Shown here piece after piece: positions 53,026 through 63,478 of a stretch of 64,000 nt of DNA (position 1 is its first letter; each line of letters starts with the position of its first letter). The translations under genes were made by a program, and so were the position numbers. The stretch lies in the NCBI GenBank assembly GCA_022495995.1, contig JAFEMH010001476.1, positions 248,001 through 312,000 on the forward strand, given 5' to 3'. Under the pieces are notes generated by a model. The model did no database searches, had not been told where the DNA came from, and saw only the letters and a program-made list of their open reading frames with translations. The DNA comes from Adenophora triphylla var. japonica (taxonomy: Eukaryota; Streptophyta; Magnoliopsida; Asterales; Campanulaceae).

Positions 53026-53600
53026 TGGTGGGGGGGGTGTTGAGGGCTATCCGTAAGATAGTGTTCGTCGGCCTTGTCTTCAATGGCCCTAGCGCTAAGA
53101 ACATCCTCATTATCCCCATTCTCACCGCCATTCAGAACAAATTCTAACTCTTCTATCTCTTTCTCATGCCATAATTTTTCACTTACACAACCTTCTATTT
53201 CATCAACCATACAACACATAGTTTCCTCACTAGATGGACTCTTCATAGATTCAAAAACAGAAATCTCAACAGTTTCATTCAAGACAGTCATAGAGAGATT
53301 TCCATTTTTAACATTGATGACAGTGTTGGTAGTGGCCATAAAAGGACGCCCCAATAGAATAGAGGTATCGTGGCCCTTACCAATAGAGTTTTCCATCTCA
53401 AGCACTACAAAATCAACTGGGATTATCAATTTATCTACCTGAACCAAAATGTCCTCTACGATGCCCATTGGATATTTAACAGAACGGTCTGCGAGTTGCA
53501 GGGATATCGTAGTGGGCTTAATGGCTCCCAATCCCAATTGTTTATAGACAGAAAAAGGCATAAGATTTATGCTAGCACCGAGATCCAACATCGCCTTCAC
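53026..53600 (-). pseudogene. Athila aspartic protease, element H
   Basis: The frame from 53600 has the catalytic MLDLGASINLMPFSVYKQLG, QLADRSVKYPMGIVEDILVQ, FVVLEMENS and ILLGRPFMATTNTVI, then an acidic tail. It is in the frame of gag, which it follows after an in-frame TAA at 53604-53606. DLGAS in place of DTGA/DSGA is the usual plant Athila form. The frame runs on to 53013 after the C-run shift. Confidence 0.88.
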
Positions 53601-53603
53601 CTT

Positions 53604-55439
53604 TTAAGAATCCCCTAAAGAAATGTCAATGATGAAACTACCGGGATCCTTCAATTTAGGTGGAAGGTTTTGTTGTAGCACAGCACTAACATTCTCAGAC
53701 ATAACAACTTTCTCATTCTTTCCATACCGATGTTTCCTGGTGTTTAAATCTTTGAAGAATTTTGCATATGACGGAATATTTTTTATCACATTTAACAAAG
53801 GTAAATTAATGTTCACTTTAGCAAACATGTCATAAATCTCTGCAAATTGTTTGTCCATTTTATTTTTTAAAAGCCTACCAGGAAACGGTACAGGAGGAAC
53901 ATAGGGTTTTGGGGATGGAAGTTTTTGTTTAGATTTATCCCCCAAACCATCTTCCTCGGCATCAATATACTCGACAGGAATATCCATAACAGGGTAAAGG
54001 GATGGAGCAGGAGAAGGAGTCGTTACCTCTTTGTTGATTACCTTTCCGCTTTGCAAAGAAATGGCTTTCGCCTGCTCGGGTTGGCTTGGAAAAGTCCCAG
54101 ACTTGTGTCCACTTAAGGCCTCCGCAATTTGCCCTATTTGAGTCTCTAATTTCCCAATGGCTGCTTGATTTTGTTTTTGAACCTGCTCATTGTGTTTTTG
54201 AGCTTGCTCTTGCGCTAATGCCATTCTTGTCAGAGCTTCTTCCCATTGTGGTTTTGGTTCTTGATAGCTCCCTTGGCCTTGTTGAGGTAGAGGGTGGAGA
54301 GGCTTTTGTTGTTGCTGATTACTCCACCCAAGATTGGGGTGGTTCCTCCACGATGGATTGTACGTGTTGGAGTAAGGGTCATTGCGCGGAGGCCTTTGTT
54401 GAAAAGAATTCATCGCATTGGCCTGTCCTTCCTGCTCAGATTGTTCAGAAAATTGTCCACTATACATACAAGCATTAGTCACATGAGAGAATGAACCACA
54501 ATTATAACATGCATCATCACCAGCACTAACATTATTTTGAGTAATATGTGTGGTTAACACCGCAACTTGCTTAGTTAAGTTAGCTAATTGTCTCGACATG
54601 TCATCAGTTTGACTCAATTCATGCACTCCTCGCAAATTACCCCTAGTACCCTTTTGCTGGGAATTTGTCCCCAACATTTCGAATAGTTCTTTTGTTTCCT
54701 CAGGAGTCTTAACTCCTACAGATCCACCTGCTGCATTATCAACCATGGCTTGGTTGATTTGAGATTGCCCGTCATAAAAGGCTTGATTTAGCAGGTGTGG
54801 GTCAAACTCATGGTGAGGGCATTGCATAAGTAACATTTTAAATCTTTCCCACGATTCGTGAAATGCCTCAAATGGTTCTTGAGTAAAACCTATGATCTTT
54901 TTCCTCATCTCGGACAAAGTAGCATGGGGATTATATTTATTCAAGAAAGAGTTTTGCATCTGATCCCATGTTGTTATACTACCTGGCGCTAAAGACATTA
55001 ACCAGGTTTTAGCTGCATCTTTCGCATTGCACTGAAAGCATCTTAATCTAAGTTGATCATTATTTAAATCCCGGAGTGGGAGACACTCTATGATATTAAG
55101 ATACTCTCTCACAAAATTCAATGCATCTTCCTTAGCCATCCCGTGAAAGCTAGGAAGCATGTTAAAATATGTGTTCTTTATTTCATACTTTCTTGCCACG
55201 GCTGGCAAGGCAATGCAAGAAATAGCCCCATCAATCTTGGGACGGGCATATTCTCGCATGGTTTTGGTCTGGGGATTTTCTCCATTATCCCCCATCTCAA
55301 CTTCAGGATCCTCTACCTCGGTGGTAGAAGTCTCAGATTCAGTTTCTAGTTCTTCTCTGAGGGGAATGCCCTCTTCTATCTTGTCAATGTCGTCGTTCAA
55401 AGGAACTAAGATAGGTTTCAATGAACGACGACCAAGCAT
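53604..55439 (-). CDS. Athila Gag, element H
   Basis: A 611-codon frame from the ATG at 55439 (MLGRRSLKPILVPLNDD). The acidic N-terminus is followed by the capsid core: FNMLPSFHGMAKEDALNFVREY, LRLRCFQCNAKDAAKTWLMSL, GSITTWDQMQNSFLNKYNP, FEAFHESWERFKMLL and MVDNAAGGSVGVKTPEET. One zinc knuckle is visible (CYNCGSFSHVTNAC, CX2CX4HX4C). A Gln-rich stretch and the linker to PR follow (VNINLPLLNVIKNIPSYAKF, FIIDISLGDS). In intact relatives Gag runs directly into PR; here a TAA (53604) stops it. That stop may act as a Gag terminus or simply be a mutation. Confidence 0.9.
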   Translation of the reverse strand: MLGRRSLKPILVPLNDDIDKIEEGIPLREELETESETSTTEVEDPEVEMGDNGENPQTKTMREYARPKIDGAISCIALPAVARKYEIKNTYFNMLPSFHGMAKEDALNFVREYLNIIECLPLRDLNNDQLRLRCFQCNAKDAAKTWLMSLAPGSITTWDQMQNSFLNKYNPHATLSEMRKKIIGFTQEPFEAFHESWERFKMLLMQCPHHEFDPHLLNQAFYDGQSQINQAMVDNAAGGSVGVKTPEETKELFEMLGTNSQQKGTRGNLRGVHELSQTDDMSRQLANLTKQVAVLTTHITQNNVSAGDDACYNCGSFSHVTNACMYSGQFSEQSEQEGQANAMNSFQQRPPRNDPYSNTYNPSWRNHPNLGWSNQQQQKPLHPLPQQGQGSYQEPKPQWEEALTRMALAQEQAQKHNEQVQKQNQAAIGKLETQIGQIAEALSGHKSGTFPSQPEQAKAISLQSGKVINKEVTTPSPAPSLYPVMDIPVEYIDAEEDGLGDKSKQKLPSPKPYVPPVPFPGRLLKNKMDKQFAEIYDMFAKVNINLPLLNVIKNIPSYAKFFKDLNTRKHRYGKNEKVVMSENVSAVLQQNLPPKLKDPGSFIIDISLGDS

Positions 55440-55463
55440 AAACTACTATTTCTCTAAATTAAG

Positions 55464-55481
55464 TCCCCGGCAACGGCGCCA
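55464..55481 (-). other. Primer-binding site of element H (tRNA-Asp)
   Basis: TGGCGCCGTTGCCGGGGA on the minus strand, complementary to the 3' end of plant tRNA-Asp, six bases from the LTR. Confidence 0.9.
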
Positions 55482-55487
55482 AAAACT

Positions 55488-55956
55488 TGATCTGTTTAAT
55501 TTACCCTTGCAAGTGCACAAGTTACCAGTGTAATATATGCGATAGCAGGGTGTCGAACCACAAAGGACTAAATTGGAGAAATAGCAATTTAAAGTAACCA
55601 AATGATTTGATTTATGATTTTAAACTAAATTAATTAAAGCAAAGAATGAATGCAGGCAATTCTTACGAAATTCAGATATGAGAAGAATCTATGGATTGGG
55701 TTCACTCGTATCTCCTACTTATACTTGTATGATTAATGATGCCAATTCTTGTTGAGATTCGTTCACAATTATATAGATCCGTAAAGATTCTAATTATCCC
55801 CTAATGTTGTATTTTCTATAATGTCCACACAACAATTAAGAAACACATTAAGATCATAAGAACAATGAATCTAAACCTAGGATACCAACTAAATGACCCT
55901 CCGTTAGGTTTAATTATCAAAAGGTTGGCAAATAGTATAGATAACCCACTTACATG
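55488..55956 (-). mobile_element. 5' LTR of element H, PBS-side part
   Basis: The left 469 bp of the 5' LTR, ending (in its own sense) AAACAGATCA next to the PBS. Element I interrupts the LTR after ACATG (55952-55956). The remaining part resumes at 63484. Confidence 0.95.
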
Positions 55957-56512
55957 TGATGGATGTGGTTTTACCCATCCAAAAGATATATTTTCTAGCT
56001 TATTTGGTGCTCGAAACCTTGAGAATTTAATGTATTTTCTAGTGTTTTGAAAGTACAAGGGTTGAAGTGCAATTATTGAGAAAATGGAGGATTGGAGCGT
56101 ACTTTGGAAGCTTTTGGATCAAATTGCAATTTTGGAAAATTTGGGACTAAACGAAAATTACGAAGTTCAAGGACCAAAGTGGAAATATTGGAAATTAAGG
56201 GACTAAATTGGAAATATGGAATTTTTGGACGAATTTGATATATAAAAATTCGTGGGATTAAATGAAAAATAAAATCCTAAAGAGCGAAGTGCAAAAGAAG
56301 TCATTATAGTGGCCAAAGTGCGACTGCAAAATAGCGGGACGAAACGGATTATAAATGGTACTAAAAATCACACCAAGGCATGATTGCTGGCCGAGGGAAA
56401 TGCTTAGCAGGTGGCCGGCGAATGCAGGCTGCTTGGGGCCAAGGGTGAAAGATTTATGGGCCAAAGGAGGAAATGGTTCTGAAGCGCAAAGAAAGAAGCC
56501 GGAAATTTAAGA

Positions 56513-56594
56513 CAGCGTACGCTGGTGCCGGTGGGCGCACGCCGGAAGCTTTGATTGAGTACGGGCGTACACCTAGTTAAAGTGGGCGCGCGCC
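56513..56594. promoter_or_regulatory. Four CG palindromes in U3 of element I, 5' LTR
   Basis: CAGCGTACGCTG (56513), GGCGCACGCC (56534), GGCGTACACC (56564) and GGCGCGCGCC (56585). Members of each pair start 20-21 bp apart. Confidence 0.55.
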
Positions 56595-56757
56595 GTATGT
56601 ACGGACGAGATGCGGCCCAGTTTCCTTATTTTGAAAGGATTCTAAAGATTTTCCACAGATTTGCACAGAATCAGCCACGGATTTCGGGAGATTTTCTATT
56701 TTGACTAGGATTTTGACCCTAATTTGTTTCCAAAAAGGATTTTCACCTCCCTCCTCC

Positions 56758-56765
56758 TATATAAA
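56758..56765 (+). promoter_or_regulatory. TATA box of element I, 5' LTR
   Basis: TATATAAA preceded by a CT-rich stretch (CACCTCCCTCCTCC), followed by leader sequence. Confidence 0.7.
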
Positions 56766-57658
56766 CAACCCTAGACTAGTTTTGTATCATCTTTTATCCT
56801 TTTTCTTTTATTTTTGGGATCTTTGGATCTTTTGTTCTTTTATTCTCTTTTTATATTTTTAGTTTAGGTTTTATTTATTTATGAAGATGAAAGAACAAGG
56901 TTTTGCTTTATTTATTTTAATGGCCATTCAAGGCTAATTTATTTTATTCATGGATTGAGGTGAGTAACAATTTGATCTTTATGCGAAGGTTTTAATTCTT
57001 TCTATTTCTTTTTCGTTCTTGTTCTTCTCAACGGTTTTAATTATTGTCTTGAGATCAATTGTATTGACCTTGCGGAATATACTTTTGACCTCTTGAATTT
57101 ATTTGGGTATAAATTATTGCACTTGCGTGGATGATTTATAATTTGACCATTGTCGAGAAGAATAGATTCAATTGAGGACCTTGCGGAAATCAAACGAATC
57201 TAGGTTCCATTGTTCTTAAGTTTTTAATGGAATTCTTGAATGTTTATATTGACCTTGCGGAAAATATGAACAAGATAGAGTTATTAGGGTTTTAATGTTC
57301 TTATTGACCTTGCGAAATATATTAACATCTTAACCCTAGGTTTTTGTGAACGAACCCAAGAATGAGATTGAATCATTTTCAGATGAAATAAAAAGCATAA
57401 ACTGATAATTGTTATGATCCCCAATCCATGAATCCCTTGTCTCTTGATATCTTTAATTCATTTATTTTGCTTTCTTACTTTTAATCATAAAATCAAAAAA
57501 CCCTTTTCCCTTTTGTTTCGTTTACACTAATTAAATCAACTTGTTAATTCACACGAGTCTCTGTGGTTCGACCCTTACTTTTGTATATTGCTACTTCGGT
57601 AACTTGTACACTTGCAAGGTATTTTTATTACACAGTGGAATTTTCTCCATCAAGTTTT

Positions 57659-57676
57659 TGGCGCCGTTGCCGGGGA
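57659..57676 (+). other. Primer-binding site of element I (tRNA-Asp)
   Basis: TGGCGCCGTTGCCGGGGA, identical to that of H, six bases after the LTR. Confidence 0.92.
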
Positions 57677-57713
57677 CTTGTTGTGATTTTTAGCAAGTTT
57701 ATTTAATCGGTGC

Positions 57714-58782
57714 ATGCTTGTAGTTGATATGGCTTTGCAGGCACCCACTATGGATGCCTTTTCTAGGCCGCGGGTGGACACATCTGTGTCATGCATTGTG
57801 TTGACTGATGCAACAAAAAGTTACGAGGTAAAAGGCCATCTGTTTAACATGATCCCTCAATTTCATGGCCTCGCCTCTGAAGATTCTTTGAATTTCTTGA
57901 GGGAATATATGATGATTGTGTCTAGTTTTCCATTGAGAGACGGTGTAACTGATGAGCACTTAAGACTAAAATGTTTTCCCTTTGCTTTGAGGGATAATGC
58001 TAAGAAGTGGCTCATGTTGCTCCCACCTAGGAGCATTAATACTTGGGATGAATTACATGATATATTTTTGAGAAAATACTTCCCACATGCTACGTTAGCC
58101 ACTTTTAGACAGAAAATTATAGGGTTCACACAGGACTCTTTTGAGGCATTCCATGAAGCATGGGACAGATTTAAGATGCTTTTGGTGCAATGTCCCCACC
58201 ATAATTTTCCTTTGCCTTTATTGCATCAAACTTTTTATGGGGGGTTGACACAAGCCGATCAGGCTATGGTGGATAACGCAGCCGGAGGCTCTTTAGGAGC
58301 CAAAACTGCGGATGAGACCCAAAATCTTTTTGAGAGATTAGCATCTAATTCGCAACAAAAGGGGTCAAGGGGTAAAACAAATAGTGTGAATGGAATAGGG
58401 TTGAGTGATGAGATTTCAAAACAAATTGCACTTCTTAATCAAAAATTTGATAAGTTGGCCATGAGTAGTACTTCCAATTCTGCATCCAATGTGTCATCTG
58501 TTGGTAATGTAATGCATGATAATTGTGTAACTTGTGGTTCTAACACTCACTCTTATGAAGTTTGCCCCACCACTAATCCCCATTTATATAATCATGAGCG
58601 GTGTACAGCAATGCAAGCATATATGCGAGTTTCCCTTGAGAACAACCCATTTTCACGAGACATACAAGCCGGGGTGGGGAAAGCACCCTAATTTTTCTTG
58701 GGGAGGAAATCAACAGCAGAATAAAACTCTCCATCCCCAACCACCACCGCAGGGACCCTTTGAGAGGAATAGAGAGCCTTGA
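57714..58782 (+). pseudogene. Athila-like Gag, element I
   Basis: The frame from the ATG at 57714 has the same core as the H Gag: FNMIPQFHGLASEDSLNFLREY, LRLKCFPFALRDNAKKWLML, RSINTWDELHDIFLRKYFP, FEAFHEAWDRFKMLL, MVDNAAGGSLGAKTADET, and a knuckle CVTCGSNTHSYEVC. The frame is broken between about 58580 and 58670. The continuing frame (GWGKHPNFSWGGNQQQNKTL) ends at a TGA near 58780. The Gag core up to the knuckle is intact, so a shortened protein is possible. Confidence 0.85.
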
Positions 58783-58865
58783 GAAGAGCGCATGATGCAG
58801 TTAAAGATGGAGCAACAACAGTACAAGATAGAACAACAACAAGCCTTCAGAAATCATGAGGCGCC

Positions 58866-59567
58866 ATGCGAGATTACGAGACCCAAATTGGACAGTTGGT
58901 GGAAGCGTTACAAGGCCAAAGACAAGAAAATTTTCAAAACCCACCAGAGCAAGCCAAGTCTATAGTGACTATTTGGGATGAAAGTGATGAGATTGAGGAG
59001 GTATTTCTTTCTTCCCTTGATAATTTTGAATGTGATAATATTGATAATGTTAGTGAGGAAGAGGATGAGATTGGGGAGGTTCAATATGTATTTTCTGCAT
59101 TAAATTTAGAAACCCCTCCCCCCAATGTTGTGAAAACCACACCCCAGAGAGGTGTGGAGTTTGAAAAGACTAAACATGTTCAAAAAGACCCCGGGTGTTT
59201 CACTATCCCAATTTCTTTAGGGGGTCAAAATTTTAAAGGTTTGTTGGATCTTGGGGCAAGTATCAATGTGATGCCCTTTCATGTTTTTAGAAGTTTGGGG
59301 GCATGTGAGTTGAAACCACCCATGAGAGACTTGCAATTGGCGGATCTCTCAATCAAAAGACCTTTAGGGGTTCTTGAAGGGGTGTTGGTTAAAATTGATA
59401 AAATTACTATCCCCATTGATTTTTATGTGATGTGTATGGAGGGATCAAGTGAGGAACAACTGAAAACTCCCATATTACTTGGGAGACCTTTTCTGTTTGA
59501 CACCAAATCAGTAATAGATGTGCCACATGATAATATTGCATTGAGAGGTGATGGGGGAGGAGATTAG
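58866..59567 (+). pseudogene. Gag tail and aspartic protease, element I
   Basis: A 233-codon frame: YETQIGQLVEALQGQRQENF (late Gag), an acidic stretch, then the protease with FKGLLDLGASINVMPFHVF, LQLADLSIKRPLGVLEGVLV, IDFYVMCMEGS and ILLGRPFLFDTKSVID. The protease core is complete. The frame shifts after LRGDGGGD (59567), where the next frame continues. Confidence 0.85.
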
Positions 59568-60078
59568 GTTCTCCATGTTTAATAATTGTAAAGAACCTCC
59601 ACCTAAGAAGGAATTTGTAGGGTACATTATGGATTTTGCGATTAAGAATTATTGTGTGGATGACGGTGAGAAAATTAGGGATAATGTGAACGTTTGTCAC
59701 ATGGCTAGCAACATTAAGGCCGATCAACACTCGAGGAGTGACGGACCATATCACCCCCTAAATCACTCCCAAAAGGAGTTGAGGTCATCACACAACCTTC
59801 TTGTCCCCTTAAAATCACAGGTTCCTAGAGAGGAGAGTTATTTGCTTGATTTATCTGAGACTATTTTTGCTAATATTTTTGTTCAAGATAACCTCTTTGA
59901 TCTTGTTGAGGAAGATATTCCGCAGGTGAAGGAACAAACTAAGTTTGGGGGCAAGAGCCCCAACAAAAAGAAAAGAAAAAGGGTGAAGCATAAAGCACCC
60001 AAAGTTTCGTGGGCTCCACCTGAATTAATTAAGAAAGGGACCTACGCATGGAAGGAAGTGGGCGTTTGTGCCCGATAA
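59548..60078 (+). pseudogene. Continuation after the protease, replaces pol in element I
   Basis: A 176-codon frame overlapping the protease end by 20 bp. It starts with the usual post-protease segment (EEIRFSMFNNCKEPPPKKEF), then an unremarkable region and a basic end KSPNKKKRKRVKHKAPK, WAPPELIKKGTYAWKEVGV. RT, RNase H and integrase are missing altogether. The stop at 60078 is followed 60 bp later by the hairpin module that in H overlaps the end of pol. Element I therefore looks like an internal-deletion derivative. It could move only with enzymes from another element. Confidence 0.65.
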
Positions 60079-60137
60079 AATCAAAAGTGGTCAAAGGGCC
60101 GAAAAGCAAAGGCCAAATCCATTGAGGCCAATCTCAA

Positions 60138-60206
60138 CCCCAAGTAAGTGGGGCAACGGTCGGGCTAACGACCTTAACCAAATGCGCTAATTGGGAGGCA
60201 ACCCAA
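60138..60206 (+). other. Triple hexaloop hairpin module, element I
   Basis: CCCCA-AGTAAG-TGGGG, GGTCG-GGCTAA-CGACC and TTGGG-AGGCAA-CCCAA. Loops 2 and 3 are identical to those of H, while the closing pair of stem 2 has changed from C-G to G-C. Confidence 0.75.
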
Positions 60207-61743
60207 GTAGGTATGTTTTATTGCTTTATTTATTTGCTTTGTTGTGTCATATCGTCCTTTGAACCCAAGGCATGTTTTTGTTCTCTTTGCTATGAGGACA
60301 TAGCATGTTTTGAGTTTGGGGGTAGATATTTCTTCGAGTTTGTGGGTTTATAGGGGAGTGTATATAGTGTCACCCTCTAAAAAAATAGAAAAATTTAAAA
60401 AATTTTGTTCTCATTATATGCTCGGAAGTTGGCCAACGTCCGTGATGATTTGAGAGAGTTTTTGATTGAGTTTTGCTAGTTTGTGCCAATGTGAATATGT
60501 TAATTAGAATTGCATTAATACATGTAAAACACAATTGCACCACCATTCACTTCCATCATTTTTCTTGATCATTGTTACCAATTTAGGAGACCTTTATAGG
60601 ATCACTTTGACATTCTCGGGGACCCTAGAACATGTTTGCATGACTGTCAATAACACATCAATTAGGCTATTCGGGAAGTGATATGTGGCTATTTCTTTGA
60701 ACCCTATTTGTGAGCCTTTAACTTTCTCGTCACTTATACAAAAAATTTCTCTAGAACCCCTGTTGAGCTTGAAAAAGAATGGAATCTCTCACAAAGTGGG
60801 AGGTTATTTTAGACCACCATTCGCCTTCTTTTGTACCCTCATTATCCTACCCTTTTAACTTATACATTATTTTCTTACCTTCTCAAGAAAGTGAAACTAG
60901 GGAATGAATGGGAATTTTGAGTGAAGTTTGGAAAATCAAAGGGTTGAGTGGAAAGTGGTCATGAAAAAAAAAAGGCTTGTTATGTAATGAAAAGAGGGGC
61001 TTGAGCTAAAAGTATTGAATGCACATTCTCCGTGATATATTTGTGCAAAGTAAAAAAAAGAAAAAAAAAAGAAAAAGAAAAAAAAAAGGGAAAAGAAAAG
61101 AAAAGTCGAGCCCTCTCTAATGTTGAAGTGGAAAGTGATCAAAAAGAAAGAAAGGTGATCGAAGCCCAAGTTTGAAAGTATACAAAATTATAAGTTTGGG
61201 GGTTAAATCAATGGGTTGGCTTGGAGCGGAGTGATAAATTTCAATGTGAGGATGTAAGATGAAGACTTTCTAGTTTCACTTGCTTGACTTCGTATGTCCG
61301 TATCTTCATTTGTAACCGTGAACCTAGCCCGCGTTTATCGCGATACATTACAAACCGTAAAGCCATATTTGATCCCTAAAGAGTAGCCGGATTGACAGTT
61401 TTGTTTAAATATGCATATGAGTGTCCCTTGTGCAGAAATTTCATCTTAGTATCATTGATTTAGAGCATGTGGTTAGTGACCCTATAAAATATCTTACTTT
61501 GGTGACAATGATCTCCCATATTTCATTCATCATTCAGGCCGAGGTGGAAAATTGTGGGTTAGATGCATTAATGTGACTGTAATTGCATATTCTTATTGGC
61601 ACTTATTTAGCATATATTATGTGAGAATCTGAGACTTGTTTGGCCGACAACCTTGTATGTAGTGAGAACATATCAAAAATATTTTCTGTTGATTGTTTTT
61701 ATTTGTTAGGGTAATTTTGTTTTTGTTTATTTCTTTTGTTTTA
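60207..61743 (+). mobile_element. 3' non-coding region of element I
   Basis: About 1.5 kb without a supported gene. It contains a GAGGAC hairpin plus PPT-like tract at 60288-60322, another PPT-like tract at 61190-61200, and an A-rich low-complexity stretch (61050-61100). Confidence 0.6.
60288..60322 (+). other. Internal GAGGAC hairpin and PPT-like tract, element I
   Basis: TGCTAT-GAGGAC-ATAGCA forms a perfect 6-bp stem with a six-base loop, followed by GAGTTTGGGGG. Confidence 0.7.
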
Positions 61744-61778
61744 CTCGAGGACGAGCAAAAGATAAGTTTGGGGGTATT
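61744..61778 (+). other. Terminal GAGGAC hairpin and polypurine tract, element I
   Basis: CTC-GAGGAC-GAG then AAGTTTGGGGGTATT up to the 3' LTR. Confidence 0.8.
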
Positions 61779-63478
61779 TGATGGATGTGGTTTTACCCAT
61801 CCAAAAGATATATTTTCTAGCTTATTTGGTGCTCGAAACCTTGAGAATTTAATGTATTTTCTAGTGTTTTGAAAGTACAGGGGTTGAAGTGCAATTATTG
61901 AGAAAATGGAGGATTGGAGCGTACTTTGGAAGCTTTTGGATCAAATTGCAATTTTGGAAAATTTGGGACTAAACGGAAATTACGAAGTTCAAGGACCAAA
62001 GTGGAAATATTGGAAATTAAGGGACTAAATTGGAAATATGGAATTTTTGGACAAATTTGATATATAAAAATTCGTGGGATTAAATGAAAAATAAAATCCT
62101 AAAGAGCAAAGTGCAAAAGAAGTCATTATAGTGGCCAAAGTGCGACTGCAAAATAGCGGGACGAAACGGATTATAAATGGTACTAAAAATCACACCAAGG
62201 CATGATTGCTGGCCGAGGGAAATGCTTAGCAGGTGGCCGGCCGAATCTGGGCTGCTTGGGGCCAAGGGTGAAAGATTTATGGGCCAAAGGAGGAAATGGT
62301 TGCTGGGCAAAGAAAGAAGCTGGAAATTTAAGACAGGCGTACGCCTGGTGCCAGTGGGCGCACGCCCGGAAGCTTTCAGATTGAGTACAGGCGTACACCT
62401 AGTTAAAGTGGGCGCGCGCCCGGTATGTACGGACAGATGCAGCCAGTTTCCTTATTTTGAAAGGATTCTAAAGATTTTCCACAGATTTGCACAGAATCAG
62501 CCACGGATTTCGGGAGATTTTCTATTTTGACTAGGATTTTGACCCTAATTTGTTTCCAAAAAGGATTTTCACCTCCCTCCTCCTATATAAACAACCCTAG
62601 ACTAGTTTTGTATCATCTTTTATCCTTTTTCTTTTATTTTTGGGATCTTTAAATCTTTTGTTCTTTTATTCTCTTTTTATATTTTTAGTTTAGGTTTTAT
62701 TTATTTATGAAGATGAAAGAACAAGGTTTTGCTTTATTTATTTTTATGGCCATTCAAGGCTAATTTATTTTATTCATGGATTGAGGTGAGTAACAATTTG
62801 ATCTTTATGCGAAGGTTTTAATTCTTTCTATTTCTTTTTCGTTCTTGTTCTTCTCAACGGTTTTAATTATTGTCTTGAGATCAATTGTATTGACCTTGCG
62901 GAATATACTTTTGACCTCTTGAATTTATTTGGGTATAAATTATTGCACTTGCGTGGATGATTTATAATTTGACCATTGTCGAGAAGAATAGATTCAATTG
63001 AGGACCTTGCGGAAATCAAACGAATCTAGGTTCCATTGTTCTTAAGTTTTTAATGGAATTCTTGAATGTTTATATTGACCTTGCGGAAAATATGAACAAG
63101 ATAGAGTTATTAGGGTTTTAATGTTCTTATTGACCTTGCGGAATATATTAACATCTTAACCCTAGGTTTTTGTGAACGAACCCAAGAATGAGATTGAATC
63201 CTTTTCAGATGAAATAAAAAGCATAAACTGATAATTGTTATGATCCCCAATCCATGAATCCCTTGTCTCTTGATATCTTTAATTCATTTATTTTGCTTTC
63301 TTACTTTTAATCATAAAATCAAAAAACCCTTTTCCCTTTTGTTTCGTTTACACTAATTAAATCAACTTGTTAATTCACACGAGTCTCTGTGGTTCGACCC
63401 TTACTTTTGTATATTGCTACTTCGGTAACTTGTACACTTGCAAGGTATTTTTATTACACAGTGAAATTTTCTCCATCA
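61779..63478 (+). mobile_element. 3' LTR of element I
   Basis: 1700 bp, TGATGG...CCATCA, followed by the target duplication ACATG (63479-63483), which matches 55952-55956. TATATAAA at 62584-62591. Four CG palindromes at 62334-62421. Confidence 0.95.
62334..62421. promoter_or_regulatory. Four CG palindromes in U3 of element I, 3' LTR
   Basis: CAGGCGTACGCCTG (62334-62347, perfect), GGCGCACGCC (62357), GGCGTACACC (62390) and GGGCGCGCGCCC (62410-62421, perfect). Cores begin 21 bp apart within each pair. Confidence 0.6.

Larger units (their letters stand above)
55957..57652 (+). mobile_element. 5' LTR of non-autonomous element I
   Basis: 1696 bp, TGATGG...CCATCA. TATATAAA at 56758-56765. Upstream are four CG-rich palindromes (56513-56594). 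Downstream, GACCTTGCGG occurs four times (57066, 57177, 57251, 57306; the last reads GACCTTGCGA). It differs from the 3' LTR by roughly 25-35 bases, many of them in and around the palindromes. Confidence 0.95.

Noticed and set aside
55464..57676. tRNA-Asp genes
   Set aside because: Only 18 bases match the 3' end of tRNA-Asp, as expected for primer-binding sites; no cloverleaf follows.
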